A DNA stretch of 64,000 bases from assembly GCF_003013815.1 (NCBI RefSeq), contig NZ_PRLH01000003.1:22692-86691 (forward strand), in the 5' to 3' direction. The stretch's first letter is position 1; each line of letters begins with the position of its first letter. The translations under genes were made by a program, and so were the position numbers. The DNA is from Cyanothece sp. BG0011. GTDB lineage: Bacteria > Cyanobacteriota > Cyanobacteriia > Cyanobacteriales > Microcystaceae. The notes beneath the pieces are model-generated. The model made no database searches and was not told where the DNA came from. It saw only the letters and a program-made list of their open reading frames with translations. Of the stretch, positions 17,620-28,107 are shown in pieces.

Positions 17620-18168
17620 ATGAGAATTTATGGCAATCGATTATTGAAAACATTACCAGGAGACTTAACTCGCCCGACTTCAGCTAAAGTTAGAGAAGCC
17701 TTATTTAATATTTGGCAAGGAGAAGTTACAGGTTGTCGTTGGTTAGATTTATGTGCCGGCAATGGTTCAATGGGGGCAGAAGCTTTATGTCGTGAGGCGG
17801 CTTTTGTCATGGGAATTGAAAAGTATGGAAAAGCGTGTAAAATTATTAATGAAAACTGGCAAAAAATAGCCCATGATGATCAAGAATTTCAGGTAATTAA
17901 AGGAGATATTTTAAAGGTCTTAAAGAATTTAGATGGGAAAAAATTTGATCGCATTTATTTCGATCCTCCTTATCAAAGTGGACTCTATCAATCTGTTTTA
18001 GAATTAATCGTTAATCATCAACTGTTAAATAAAACAGGAGAAATAGCTGTAGAACATAATCCTAAATTTTGGCAAGCAATAGAGATCAAAGGATTAACAA
18101 TAGTGCGACAAAAAAACTATGGTAATACTAATTTAACTTTTTATTGTCACTCCGAAAGAAACAATTAG
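17620..18168 (+). CDS. rsmD: 16S rRNA (guanine966-N2)-methyltransferase
   Basis: A 182-residue class I SAM-dependent methyltransferase modifying G966 of 16S rRNA. The N-terminal family signature is RPTSAKVREALFNI (18-31). The SAM-binding loop is DLCAGNGSMG (43-52) and the catalytic N6/N2-type motif DPPY is at 115-118. Length and order match RsmD. It is the last gene of the valS-side group; an inverted repeat separates it from cphA2. Confidence 0.93.
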   Translation: MRIYGNRLLKTLPGDLTRPTSAKVREALFNIWQGEVTGCRWLDLCAGNGSMGAEALCREAAFVMGIEKYGKACKIINENWQKIAHDDQEFQVIKGDILKVLKNLDGKKFDRIYFDPPYQSGLYQSVLELIVNHQLLNKTGEIAVEHNPKFWQAIEIKGLTIVRQKNYGNTNLTFYCHSERNN

Positions 18169-18172
18169 TTTT

Positions 18173-18237
18173 GTAGGGTGGGCAAACTTTTCTCCTTGAG
18201 AAGAAATCTAGATCAATTTCTGATTTGCCCACCCTAC
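18173..18237. terminator. Long inverted repeat between convergent rsmD and cphA2
   Basis: GTAGGGTGGGCAAA at 18173-18186 pairs perfectly with 18224-18237 across a 37-base loop that itself contains AGAAAT / ATTTCT. It is placed to end transcripts from both sides. The GTAGGGTGGGCA motif is a familiar dispersed repeat in cyanobacterial spacers. Confidence 0.6.
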
Positions 18238-18270
18238 CGTCTAAAAGTTAAGAATTAGTTTAAAGCTAAT

Positions 18271-20187
18271 TTAATCTAAAATTGTCGCCACCTCTTTTAA
18301 ATAAACTTGTTCTAATAATTCACCAGATTCTAATTCATATTGTTCTAATAAACCTTGACGTTTAATGGTAATTTGCTGCTCTTGTTTGATGACGATAGTA
18401 GAATCATTAAAAACGTCTCTAGTTAATGTCATTTCTACATCACTGGGATTGTCTAACACCACCATGTTGCTACCATAATAAAACATTCCTTCTCCTTCTA
18501 AAACTGTTTCGTCATACTCAGCAATTAGCAAATCTAACTTAGGATTGCGTAATAAATTACGAACATTGGTATTATAATGACGATTAAGGGGTTTTTCTGA
18601 ACGATTAATTAGCATCCCCTCCCGACAAACCGCACCAATGGTCCAATCCGGATGAGACATTAAAATGCGATCGCTTAATCTTTGTAGCTGACGTAAACTT
18701 ACACGATTAAAACTAATAATCGGAATACGGGCATTTTCACCCGAACCAAAAAAGGTTTCTAAAATACGAGACGTAACATCGACGGGTTCACCAATAGCCG
18801 GATTAAGGTGCATATAAACCCCTGGGGCTGCGTTAATTTCGATGATACCAAAACCACTTTCTTTCCAAGATTGAGAAATATCAGCAGTGATCACATCGAT
18901 TCCCAGACAAGTCAGGCGAAAATGTTGGGCAATATCCTGGGCTAAAATAATATTATCTGGATGGACTTTTGAGGTAGCATCGATACTAAAACCACCAGAA
19001 GAAAGATTAGCCACTTTACGTAAATAAACTTGGCGATCGCTTTCTATAACTGTTTCTAAATCTAATCCTTGTTCTTCTAAATAACGGTCCATCGCCTCAT
19101 CGGTGTGAATTTTGCCCATGGGTGAAGTGGGGGTATCGCTACGTTGAGGAGAATAATTTTCCCGATCAATTAATTCTCGTAATGTCGCCCGTCCATTCCC
19201 CATCACAGAGGCTGGTTTACGTTCTGTAGCAGCAACAAAACGACCGTTAACACACAGCAAACGATAATCTTTTCCTCTAATACTATTTTCGACAATAACC
19301 GCCTTGCTGCCCTCTTCTGGGATGCTTACAACGGCTCTTTGATAAGCTGTTTCTAATTCTAGTGAATCTCGTACGTCTGCAGTTACACCAATGCCTTTAT
19401 GGCCGGCGACGGGTTTAACGGCTACAGGATAACCAATGTTGGCCGCAGTTTCTCTTGCTTGTTCTAATGAGTTGACAATATCTCCTTGAGGAACAGGAAA
19501 CCCTAATTCAGCTAAAAACCGCTTACAATAGTCTTTTTGGGTGGTAAAATCAGAATCTAAATGACTATCGACATCAAAGGTAGTTGCCACACCTCTAACT
19601 TGTCGTTTACCGTAGCCATATTGCATTAAGCCTTCATCCCACAGATAAAACGTCGGAATTTCTTTATGGTAGGCTGATCTGAGTAAGGCATAAACCGTTG
19701 GCCCTCCATAAACGGAGTTACGAAATAGTTGTTGTAGAGCAGTAATCTGATTGTTTAGATCGTAATCTTCTTTTCTTTCAATGGCCTCAAACCAATCCCA
19801 AACGGAATAAACCACCTCTCTAGTGGTGCGAAGATGCAGTGATTCAATGGCAATTCTGCTAAAATCTTTATCGGGTTGTTCTGTGACACTCCATTGATTA
19901 AAATGTAAGCCCATTTCTAATTGATTAACTTGGGCCACTGTCTGAGCAAATAGTTCGCTATGAGAGTCGTATTGTTCCTCTGCAAGCCGAGGATAGCGAT
20001 CGCCTATTACCTCTAAATAATCTTCAATGGATAAAGGGCGATCGTATCCCGTCAACGCTAAATCGAAGACTAAGGCCGCTTTACTTAAGTAAGGATTGGC
20101 ACCAATAAATTCTCTAACGTTAAATAGGTCAAAGATATCGCTTTTTCTAGCATTAACGCGAATTAGTTCACTCGTCTCGATTAACAT
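18271..20187 (-). CDS. cphA2: Cyanophycin synthetase 2 (CphA2-type)
   Basis: A 638-residue relative of cyanophycin synthetase, well below the 870-900 residues of CphA1. The N-terminal domain (1-160) and the ATP-grasp domain (about 215-470) are complete, with AVKPVAGHKGIGVTADV and IEINAAPGVYMHL. The C-terminal part is a shortened Mur-ligase-like remnant without the GTNGKT P-loop needed by CphA1. That architecture is CphA2 of nitrogen-fixing cyanobacteria, which polymerises beta-Asp-Arg dipeptides using one ATP-grasp site. It is divergent from cphB, 299 bases apart, with no cphA1 nearby. Confidence 0.88.
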   Translation of the reverse strand: MLIETSELIRVNARKSDIFDLFNVREFIGANPYLSKAALVFDLALTGYDRPLSIEDYLEVIGDRYPRLAEEQYDSHSELFAQTVAQVNQLEMGLHFNQWSVTEQPDKDFSRIAIESLHLRTTREVVYSVWDWFEAIERKEDYDLNNQITALQQLFRNSVYGGPTVYALLRSAYHKEIPTFYLWDEGLMQYGYGKRQVRGVATTFDVDSHLDSDFTTQKDYCKRFLAELGFPVPQGDIVNSLEQARETAANIGYPVAVKPVAGHKGIGVTADVRDSLELETAYQRAVVSIPEEGSKAVIVENSIRGKDYRLLCVNGRFVAATERKPASVMGNGRATLRELIDRENYSPQRSDTPTSPMGKIHTDEAMDRYLEEQGLDLETVIESDRQVYLRKVANLSSGGFSIDATSKVHPDNIILAQDIAQHFRLTCLGIDVITADISQSWKESGFGIIEINAAPGVYMHLNPAIGEPVDVTSRILETFFGSGENARIPIISFNRVSLRQLQRLSDRILMSHPDWTIGAVCREGMLINRSEKPLNRHYNTNVRNLLRNPKLDLLIAEYDETVLEGEGMFYYGSNMVVLDNPSDVEMTLTRDVFNDSTIVIKQEQQITIKRQGLLEQYELESGELLEQVYLKEVATILD

Positions 20188-20486
20188 AGGATTTTTGGCT
20201 TTTTTGACATGAATGTTTTTACCTTACTCGAAATTGGCTTTTAGCTAATCTATCTCAAGATTGGTTTTTAGTTTTTATCCAAATTGATTAAAAAAAGCTG
20301 TTTTTAAAGGTTAATATTTATTTAAAAAATTTTAAGTATGTTTCGGGGATCACGACAATATGTTACTCTATTAAGCTATTATGATTGACTTTACCTTAAA
20401 ATCTATCTTTAGAGATAATACAAACCAGGGTAAAATATGTTTTATTAAAATTAATCAATTATACTTTAAATTAGTAGTAGGGTTTT
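20188..20486. promoter_or_regulatory. Shared upstream region of cphA2 and cphB
   Basis: A 299-base A+T-rich divergent spacer that must contain both promoters. I looked for the NtcA consensus GTA-N8-TAC and saw no perfect copy. No hairpin stands out. Confidence 0.5.
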
Positions 20487-21344
20487 ATGGTCGTCGCAGT
20501 TGAAACTCAAAACAGTGACAGCGCTGAATCCAAGGATTCTGCTGTAAAATCGTCAACCGGACAATTAATTATTATCGGTGGTGCAGAAGATAAAGAAGGA
20601 GACTGCACAATATTAAGAGAATTTGTACGTCGTGCTGGCGGTCGAGAAGCGAAAATTGTCATTATGACTGTCGCAACCAGTTTACCAGGAGAAGTCGGCT
20701 ACGATTATCGATATATTTTTGAAAATTTGGGAGTTGAGCTAGTGGATATCGTCGATACCGAAAGACGAGAAGACGGGGATAATCCCGATGATTTAGAAGT
20801 GATTGAGAACGCAACCGGCGTATTCTTCACAGGAGGCGATCAGTCGCGCATTACCGAGTTACTCAAAGATTCCGAAATTGACAAATTATTACATAAAAAA
20901 TTGGCTCAAGGGTTAGTGATTGCTGGTACCAGTGCAGGAGCAGCCATGATGCCAGAAATGATGATAGTAGAAGGAGATAGCACAACGAATCCAACCATCG
21001 ACAGCGTTATTCTTGAACCGGGTATGGGCTTTTTACCCAATGTTGTCATTGATCAACATTTTTCTCAACGAGGAAGAATTGGTAGATTTGTCTCAGCTTT
21101 GATGCAACAGTCAGTACCGTTAGGATTTGGGATTGATGAAAATACTGCGATCGCTGTCAATGGTGATGAGGTGGATGTTCTTGGAGAAGGTTCAGTCACT
21201 ATTGTTGATGTTTCTAGTATCACTCATAGTAATCTTGACGAATCTTTACAAGATGAAGCATTAGTCATTTGTGGCGCAAAGCTGCATATTTTAACTTCTG
21301 GCTATCGTTTTAATCTTAAACAACGAGAATGCGTGGTTAAGTAG
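20487..21344 (+). CDS. cphB: Cyanophycinase
   Basis: A 285-residue serine peptidase-like exoenzyme of family S51 that cuts cyanophycin to beta-Asp-Arg dipeptides in the cytoplasm. The nucleophile S149 lies in GTSAGA (147-152), with FFTGGDQ at 113-119 and DQHF (189-192) as further family motifs. The first 23 residues are a polar extension. CphB usually precedes cphA1; here the neighbour is cphA2, which would re-use the dipeptide product. A strong terminator follows. Confidence 0.95.
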   Translation: MVVAVETQNSDSAESKDSAVKSSTGQLIIIGGAEDKEGDCTILREFVRRAGGREAKIVIMTVATSLPGEVGYDYRYIFENLGVELVDIVDTERREDGDNPDDLEVIENATGVFFTGGDQSRITELLKDSEIDKLLHKKLAQGLVIAGTSAGAAMMPEMMIVEGDSTTNPTIDSVILEPGMGFLPNVVIDQHFSQRGRIGRFVSALMQQSVPLGFGIDENTAIAVNGDEVDVLGEGSVTIVDVSSITHSNLDESLQDEALVICGAKLHILTSGYRFNLKQRECVVK

Positions 21345-21363
21345 CAAACGTCTTAATCGCTTT

Positions 21364-21399
21364 AAATACCCCAAGTTTAGAACTTGGGGTATTTTTTTT
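21364..21399 (+). terminator. Rho-independent terminator of cphB
   Basis: Perfect 11-base stem TACCCCAAGTT / AACTTGGGGTA with a TAG loop, followed by eight T. Confidence 0.92.
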
Positions 21400-21479
21400 G
21401 TGTTGTCGTGTCAATCCTCTTTAAACTGATGGCTGATAGCTGAATTCCTACCCAAGATATGATGAGTATTGCCTATTCT

Positions 21480-21711
21480 GACATCTTGCACCAGAACAAG
21501 TAAACTTAATAATCACCGAGAAGGCAATCAATTTGTAATAAGTTAGCGTCAAAATAAACAAGGTGTAGGGTGTAGGGTGTAGGAAGCAGAGGAAAATTAA
21601 AACGATTGCCTCTTGCCTTTTGCCTCTTGCCTGCCCCCCTTATAAAGGGGGGTGTGGGGGGTGTGGGGGGTGTGGGGGGTAAGGGGGGTGTTAGCGAAGG
21701 TGCAAGATATG
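21480..21711. repeat. MITE-like element with heptamer arrays inside
   Basis: Bounded by GACATCTTGCACC (21480-21492) and GGTGCAAGATATG (21699-21711), which share the ten-base inverted repeat ATCTTGCACC. Inside are GGTGTAG units (about 21562-21583), TTGCCTC/TTGCCTT units (21606-21631) and GGGGTGT units (21640-21690). Related ends occur at 58.1 kb and at 2.1 kb. It has no coding capacity that I would trust. Confidence 0.55.
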
Positions 21712-21884
21712 AGTATTGGCTGTTCCTAAAGAGTGACATCAAAACGTCATCTATCTGTCATAAGGTTGTCATATCTCCCCCTTATAGTAAAAAATGTCAG
21801 TCCAAAAAAAGCCGTTTTCCCATCATTCACTCCTCACATGGACTGACTTTTTCTCTATTATTGACAATATAAATAAAACCAACC

Positions 21885-23195
<1,311 letters not shown>

Positions 23196-23200
<5 letters not shown>

Positions 23201-24278
23201 CAACAGTAATCTCAGAAGATAAATAAACATCTTGAATGAGATGAAATAGCTTAACCCCTTCTTCTAGGGGGCGTTGAAAGGTTTTGCGGCCAGAAATTAA
23301 ACCACAACCACCAGCCCGTTTATTAATAACTGCGGTACGAATGGCCTCGGCAAAATCATTCTTTCCCGATGCGCCACCGGAGTTAATTAAACCGCTTCTG
23401 CCGGCGTAACAATTTAACACTTGATAACGGGTTAAATCGATGGGATGGTCACTGGTTAATTCAGTGTAAACCTTTTCATCGGTTCGCCCATATTTCTCAT
23501 TAGTTGCCTTCGCTACGGCTTCATAACCTCGGTTACAATTAGGTAATTTCTGTTTAATAATATCGGCCTCGATAGTCACCCCGATATGATTAGCTTGCCC
23601 AGTTAAATCGGCCGCTAAATGATAATCTTGATCTTGTTTAAAAATATCGTTTCTCAAATAACACCATAACACTGTGGCCATGCCTAATTCATGGGCTTTG
23701 GCAAAGGCTTTACTCACTTCTTGAATTTGACGGTTGGATTCAGCCGACCCAAAATAAATGGTAGCCCCAACAGCAACGGCCCCTAAATTCCAAGCTTGCT
23801 CAACTTGACCAAACATAATTTGATCGGCACTATTGGGATAAGTTAACAGTTCACTATGGTTTAACTTCACTAAAAAAGGGAGACGATGGGCATATTTACG
23901 AGACATCATCCCTAATACCCCTAGGGTAGTGGCGACGGCGTTACAACCCCCTTCTAGGGCTAATTTAACAATATTTTCGGGGTCAAAATAAGCAGGGTTT
24001 GGGGCAAAAGACGCAGCCCCAGAATGTTCGATGCCTTGGTCTACCGGTAAAATGGAGAGATAACCGGTATTGGCTAATCTTCCTGTAGAATAAAGTTGTT
24101 GGAGACTGCGTAAAACTTGAGGGTTGCGATCGCTTTGAGAAAAAATGCGCTCAACAAAATCTTCTCCAGGTAAATGTAATAAAGATTGAGGAATCTTCGC
24201 TTTATGATTAAGAAGACTGTCGGCTTCTTCCCCTAAATAAGATTCTATGGTTTCGGGTTTGAAGAGTGTAGCTGTCAT
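23196..24278 (-). CDS. Class I fructose-bisphosphate aldolase (archaeal/DhnA type)
   Basis: A 360-residue Schiff-base aldolase of the DeoC/FbaB group, acting in glycolysis, gluconeogenesis and the Calvin cycle. Family segments are [12 protein letters not shown] near the N-terminus, [28 protein letters not shown], and the phosphate-binding [14 protein letters not shown]. The region near [15 protein letters not shown] should hold an active-site lysine/arginine cluster. It is longer than most archaeal homologues by an N-terminal helical extension, usual for the cyanobacterial form. Convergent with the protease gene. Confidence 0.92.
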
Positions 24279-24474
24279 AGAATTCTTTTGGTATTAATTC
24301 GTCTCATCTATTATAAGAAGAATGCAAAGGGTTTCCCAAACATGAAATAATTAGTAACTTTTTAAACTTATTTTTTATTTAAAAAGATAGAGAAAAAAAC
24401 AGTCTATCTCTATCATAAGTATGAGATCCTCATTAGATGGATGGGGGATTAAACTTTCTACAATCAAGAAGCCA

Positions 24475-25011
24475 ATGACAAAAAAAATACTTTCATCTGA
24501 AAAAATTCGACGAGTTATCACTCGTTTAGCATCTCAAGTGATCGAAAAATCAGGAAATTTGTCTGATATTGTTTTATTGGGAATTCATACAAGAGGGGTT
24601 CCTTTAGCTTATATGTTAGCCCAACAAATTGAACTTTTAGAAGACATAAAAGTGCCAGTGGGTGCCATTGATGTTACCTTTTATCGAGATGATTTAGATC
24701 GCATTAAAACCCGAACCCCAGCTAAAACGAAAGTTCCCATTGATCTCACAGGAAAAATTGTTATTTTAGTGGATGATGTTATCTATAAAGGTCGGACTAT
24801 TCGCGCGGCTTTAAATGCTGTTACTGAATACGGAAGACCGAAAATGATCCGCTTATTAGTATTAGTTGATAGGGGCCATCGAGAGTTACCTATTCATCCT
24901 GATTTTACAGGAAAAAAATTACCCACTTCTTCCGAGGAACAAGTCAAAGTTTATTTACAAGAAATCGATGGCCGTGATGCCGTAGAATTATTAAAACAGA
25001 CGACAGATTAA
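24475..25011 (+). CDS. pyrR: PyrR bifunctional regulator / uracil phosphoribosyltransferase
   Basis: A 178-residue PRTase-fold protein. In Bacillus PyrR binds pyr mRNA and also makes UMP; in cyanobacteria its regulatory role is less clear. The PRPP loop is [20 protein letters not shown] and the family arm is [13 protein letters not shown] prefer ATG 24475 ([14 protein letters not shown]), which matches family length; an ATG at 24421 would add 18 residues without conservation. cinA begins six bases after its stop, so they are one operon. I saw no PyrR-binding loop in the leader. Confidence 0.9.
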   Translation: MTKKILSSEKIRRVITRLASQVIEKSGNLSDIVLLGIHTRGVPLAYMLAQQIELLEDIKVPVGAIDVTFYRDDLDRIKTRTPAKTKVPIDLTGKIVILVDDVIYKGRTIRAALNAVTEYGRPKMIRLLVLVDRGHRELPIHPDFTGKKLPTSSEEQVKVYLQEIDGRDAVELLKQTTD

Positions 25012-25017
25012 TAGAGA

Positions 25018-26268
25018 ATGAGTGCAGAAATTATTTGCGTTGGTACCGAACTGTTATTAGGAGACATTATTAATACTAATGTTCAATTTTTGGCCAAAGA
25101 ATTGGCTAGTTTAGGGATTCCCCATTACTATCAAACTGTGGTGGGAGATAACCCCACTCGCCTCAGAGAAGTGATTACCATTGCCAGTAAAAGGGCCTCT
25201 ATTCTACTGTTTACTGGGGGTTTGGGACCCACTCCCGATGATTTAACCACCGAAACCCTTGCCCAATGTTTTAATCGTCCTTTAATGGAAAAAGCAGAGA
25301 TTATTGAAGATATTAAGGAAAAATTTCAGGCTAGGGGACGGCAAATGAGCGATAATAACCGTAAACAAGCCTTAATTCCTAGGGGGGCGACTATTTTACC
25401 TAACCCCACGGGAACTGCCCCCGGCATCATCTGGGAACCAGTTCCTAATTTGACGATTATGACCTTTCCTGGAGTCCCTTCGGAAATGAAGCGGATGTGG
25501 GCAGAAACGGCGGTTCCTCACCTGAAAAGCCAGGGTTGGGGCAAAGAAATCATTTTTAGCAGAATGCTGCGGTTTAGGGGCATTGGTGAGTCTTCTTTGG
25601 CCGCTAAAGTTAATCAATTTTTTGACTTGACAAATCCGACCGTTGCCCCTTATGCTTCCTTGGGAGAAGTTCGCCTACGCATTTCGGCAAAAACAGCCTC
25701 TGAAACCGAAGCAAACGCTATCATTGAACCGGTAGCCCAAGAGATTATTAAAATTGCGGGAGAAGACTATTTTGGCCAAGATGATGACACTTTAGCTAAC
25801 GTAGTCGGGGCATTATTACGGCACAAACAACAAACCGTATCCGTCGCGGAGTCTTGCACCGGTGGCGGTTTAGGGGCAATGTTCACGGAAATAGCCGGCA
25901 GTTCGGACTATTTTTGGGGTGGAGTGATTGCTTATGATAACCGTGTGAAAATGTCCCTTTTAGATGTCAGTGAAACAGCTTTAGACCATCACGGGGCAGT
26001 GAGTGATATCGTAGCGCAACAAATGGCCTTAGGGATTAAAAAGCGGTTGGGGACTGATTGGGGAGTGAGTATTACGGGTATTGCCGGACCGAGTGGGGGA
26101 ACCGATATTAAACCGGTGGGTTTGGTGTATATTGGTATTGCTGATCCTGATGGTAACGTTGAGAGTGTTGAATGTACGTTTGGCGATCGCAGTCGGGATA
26201 TTATTCGCTATTTAAGCAGTTGTACCGCATTAGATCAACTGAGACGGAAATTATCCCGTTGTTATTAA
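25018..26268 (+). CDS. cinA: CinA, competence/damage-inducible protein family
   Basis: A 416-residue two-domain protein. Residues 1-170 are the molybdopterin-binding-like (MoCF) domain, with GTELLLGDIINTN and TGGLGPTPDDLTTE; a linker region follows; residues about 255-410 are the CinA deamidase domain with VAESCTGGGLGAMF and ITGIAGPSGGT. The family recycles pyridine nucleotides (NMN deamidase, ADP-ribose pyrophosphatase). Length is normal. Six-base spacing after pyrR suggests coupled expression. Confidence 0.94.
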   Translation: MSAEIICVGTELLLGDIINTNVQFLAKELASLGIPHYYQTVVGDNPTRLREVITIASKRASILLFTGGLGPTPDDLTTETLAQCFNRPLMEKAEIIEDIKEKFQARGRQMSDNNRKQALIPRGATILPNPTGTAPGIIWEPVPNLTIMTFPGVPSEMKRMWAETAVPHLKSQGWGKEIIFSRMLRFRGIGESSLAAKVNQFFDLTNPTVAPYASLGEVRLRISAKTASETEANAIIEPVAQEIIKIAGEDYFGQDDDTLANVVGALLRHKQQTVSVAESCTGGGLGAMFTEIAGSSDYFWGGVIAYDNRVKMSLLDVSETALDHHGAVSDIVAQQMALGIKKRLGTDWGVSITGIAGPSGGTDIKPVGLVYIGIADPDGNVESVECTFGDRSRDIIRYLSSCTALDQLRRKLSRCY

Positions 26269-26367
26269 CGATTTGAGTTACTTAAAAAAGAAAGATGAAA
26301 CATAATTATTTTTTACTTTTAATAGATTAGTAAAATCGTAACTGTTCAATCAAGGAAGATTAAGAGA

Positions 26368-26814
26368 ATGAGTCAAGTTTTTCCTATGGTTCCAGCTTCA
26401 AATAAAACTCTTTTATCAATCGGTATTTTTGCTATTTTAATGTTAGGTTTATTTTGTCTTTCTCTATTTATTGCTTATTCCTGCCAACAAGTAAAATTTG
26501 AAGTGTCAGAGCAACAATTGAACATTACCGGGGATTTATACGGGCGAACTATTCCTTTAAATTCTTTGGTTATTGATGAGGCGAAAGTTATTAAATTAGA
26601 TCAAGAATCTCCTTATCAACCTCGTTGGCGAACCAATGGAATTGGATTACCTGGCTATCAATCAGGATGGTTTAAACTTAAGAATGGAGAAAAAGCTCTT
26701 TTATTTGTCACTGAAAAAAATGAGGTTGTTTATTTACCTACAGTTGAGGGTTATTCTCTTTTAATGAGTGTTAAACAGCCAACAGAGTTATTAGAATCTC
26801 TCAAGCATTCTTAA
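26368..26814 (+). CDS. Bacterial PH-like domain membrane protein
   Basis: A 148-residue protein. One or two hydrophobic stretches at about 15-40 act as membrane anchor. Residues 45-140 look like the bacterial PH domain family: VKFEVSEQQLNITGDLYGRTIPL, then LGLPGYQSGWFKLKNGEKALLFV-like strands, and a closing helix PTELLESLKHS. Function unknown. AAGGAAGAT lies eight to sixteen bases before the start. Confidence 0.7.
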   Translation: MSQVFPMVPASNKTLLSIGIFAILMLGLFCLSLFIAYSCQQVKFEVSEQQLNITGDLYGRTIPLNSLVIDEAKVIKLDQESPYQPRWRTNGIGLPGYQSGWFKLKNGEKALLFVTEKNEVVYLPTVEGYSLLMSVKQPTELLESLKHS

Positions 26815-27111
26815 CACCTTCTTCTCAAACTCCGTCAAATAAGGTCGACCTATTTTCCCTAAACTAGCTCATATAGCTTTAGCCGTTTGGCTAATTAAGT
26901 TGAAAGAAAGATTGATTACACTGTTTTTGTAACAAATATTAACGTCTGATTAAAGTTGATGGACTTACAATAAAGTTATGAGTTGATGACATTTCACGAC
27001 AAAGATACTTGAGTTGTGAGCTTTATTGCAGTCAGTGTACATCTAATCCCAATCTAGTTCAAACAAAAGAATAATCAATTTAAATGAATGAAAAAATGGA
27101 GAGTAATTATT

Positions 27112-27267
27112 ATGCACGATATGTATTTTAAGCCTTTAGACGAGGAAGAACGCAAAAAGAATCAATATTTAGAACAGGTTAACCACGCACCTTACTTTAT
27201 GATCTCTATGATTATCATGGCACTGTTGGTTTTGTTTACCACTACTGTGCTTTTAGGGGTGTTTTAA
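27112..27267 (+). CDS. Small single-span membrane protein, 51 residues
   Basis: A short gene with a good ribosome site (GGAGAG twelve bases before ATG 27112). The product starts MHDMYFKPLDEEERKKNQY, a charged cytoplasmic part, and ends in one hydrophobic helix, MISMIIMALLVLFTTTVLL, to the C-terminus. Size and layout resemble the small subunits of photosynthetic or NDH-1 complexes, but I recognise no specific family. The 297-base upstream spacer leaves room for its own promoter. Confidence 0.6.
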   Translation: MHDMYFKPLDEEERKKNQYLEQVNHAPYFMISMIIMALLVLFTTTVLLGVF

Positions 27268-27284
27268 CCGAATGTCGGGCAGAA

Positions 27285-27699
27285 TTCCCTTATCCTCTAC
27301 AGGTTAGGGATGAATGCAAGGGCCTACGCATAAACGGCGCAGCCTCCACTTTCTCGTAGTTTGTGTTATACTGAGTGCTGGTTGCGACCCACCTGACCGA
27401 CTAAGAGGCCCCGCAAGACGGATAAAGTATGTACTCGGCGGCAGATCAGGGAAAAGATTGTACAAGAATAAGAAAGTAGGCAGTAATAACGTAAGTCCAA
27501 AGTGCAATCTCGACAAAAAGTAATTACTCCTTGGGAAGCAGGGAGTCTGCCTGTGGAGGCTGTATAAGACCGAGATAAGATTCGTCTTATGGAGGCAACG
27601 GCCAGTGAGACGGGAAGCCTCGAAGACGAATAAAACCGTCCTTGGGTTTAGTTGTTGTTGGAAGCCCCAACTTCAGCGAAGCAAGTTGGGGTACTTCAC
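27285..27699 (+). mobile_element. Decayed, transposase-less insertion element (IS200/IS605-like ends)
   Basis: More G+C-rich and structured than its flanks. Right end: GGAAG, then hairpin CCCCAACTT (27665-27673) / AAGTTGGGG (27683-27691), then TACTTCAC, the end structure usual for IS200/IS605-type elements. Left side near 27325-27360 has CCTACG ... CGTAG pairing. Between are short pairing blocks and TGCCTGTGGAGGC near 27550, reminiscent of the NACG codons at the end of tnpB, but no open frame. A structured RNA of another kind cannot be excluded. Confidence 0.4.
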
Positions 27700-27865
27700 G
27701 GTCTCTGCTATAACTTTAGGGTAGGATTGCCCCATCCTACCTATCATAGTGCGATCTCGAAGAGATACGCTGTGGAGTGTGCCAATATTGTAGGTTGGGT
27801 TGAGGGACGAAACCCAACAAGATAAGAGATTTTTGGTTATTTCTGGCTTTAGCTTATTTAAAAAA

Positions 27866-27938
27866 TGGAGAATAGCGGACTTGAACCGCTGACATCCTGC
27901 TTGCAAAGCAGGCGCTCTACCAACTGAGCTAATTCCCC
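27866..27938 (-). tRNA. trnA-UGC: tRNA-Ala (UGC)
   Basis: Read on the minus strand the 73-nt cloverleaf is GGGGAAT acceptor, GCTCAGTTGGTAGAGC D-arm, anticodon arm CCTGC-TTTGCAA-GCAGG with TGC anticodon, T-arm GCGGTTCAAGTCCGC and ATTCTCC-A. CCA is not encoded. A T-run follows immediately. Confidence 0.97.
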
Positions 27939-28107
27939 AAACAGAGCAACCGACTTTTTTTGTGTCGATATTTTACTCACTCTTACAATTATACACAGAC
28001 TTATCTAAAATAGGCAAGGGGTGAATAAAAAAATTTCCTCCTGACCTTACCCTAACTAATTCAGTAACAAAACTGATCACTGGTAACTGATCACTGATAA
28101 CTGAAAC

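Noticed and set aside
21600..21700. CRISPR-like array
   Set aside because: Units are only seven bases with no spacers; these are heptamer repeats.
21506..21742. Proline-rich open frames on both strands in the repeat array
   Set aside because: They are translations of the GGGGTGT and TTGCCTC heptamers, not genes.
27304..27523. Short frames on both strands in the G+C-rich island
   Set aside because: They conflict with the repeat/IS-end structure and have no start signals.
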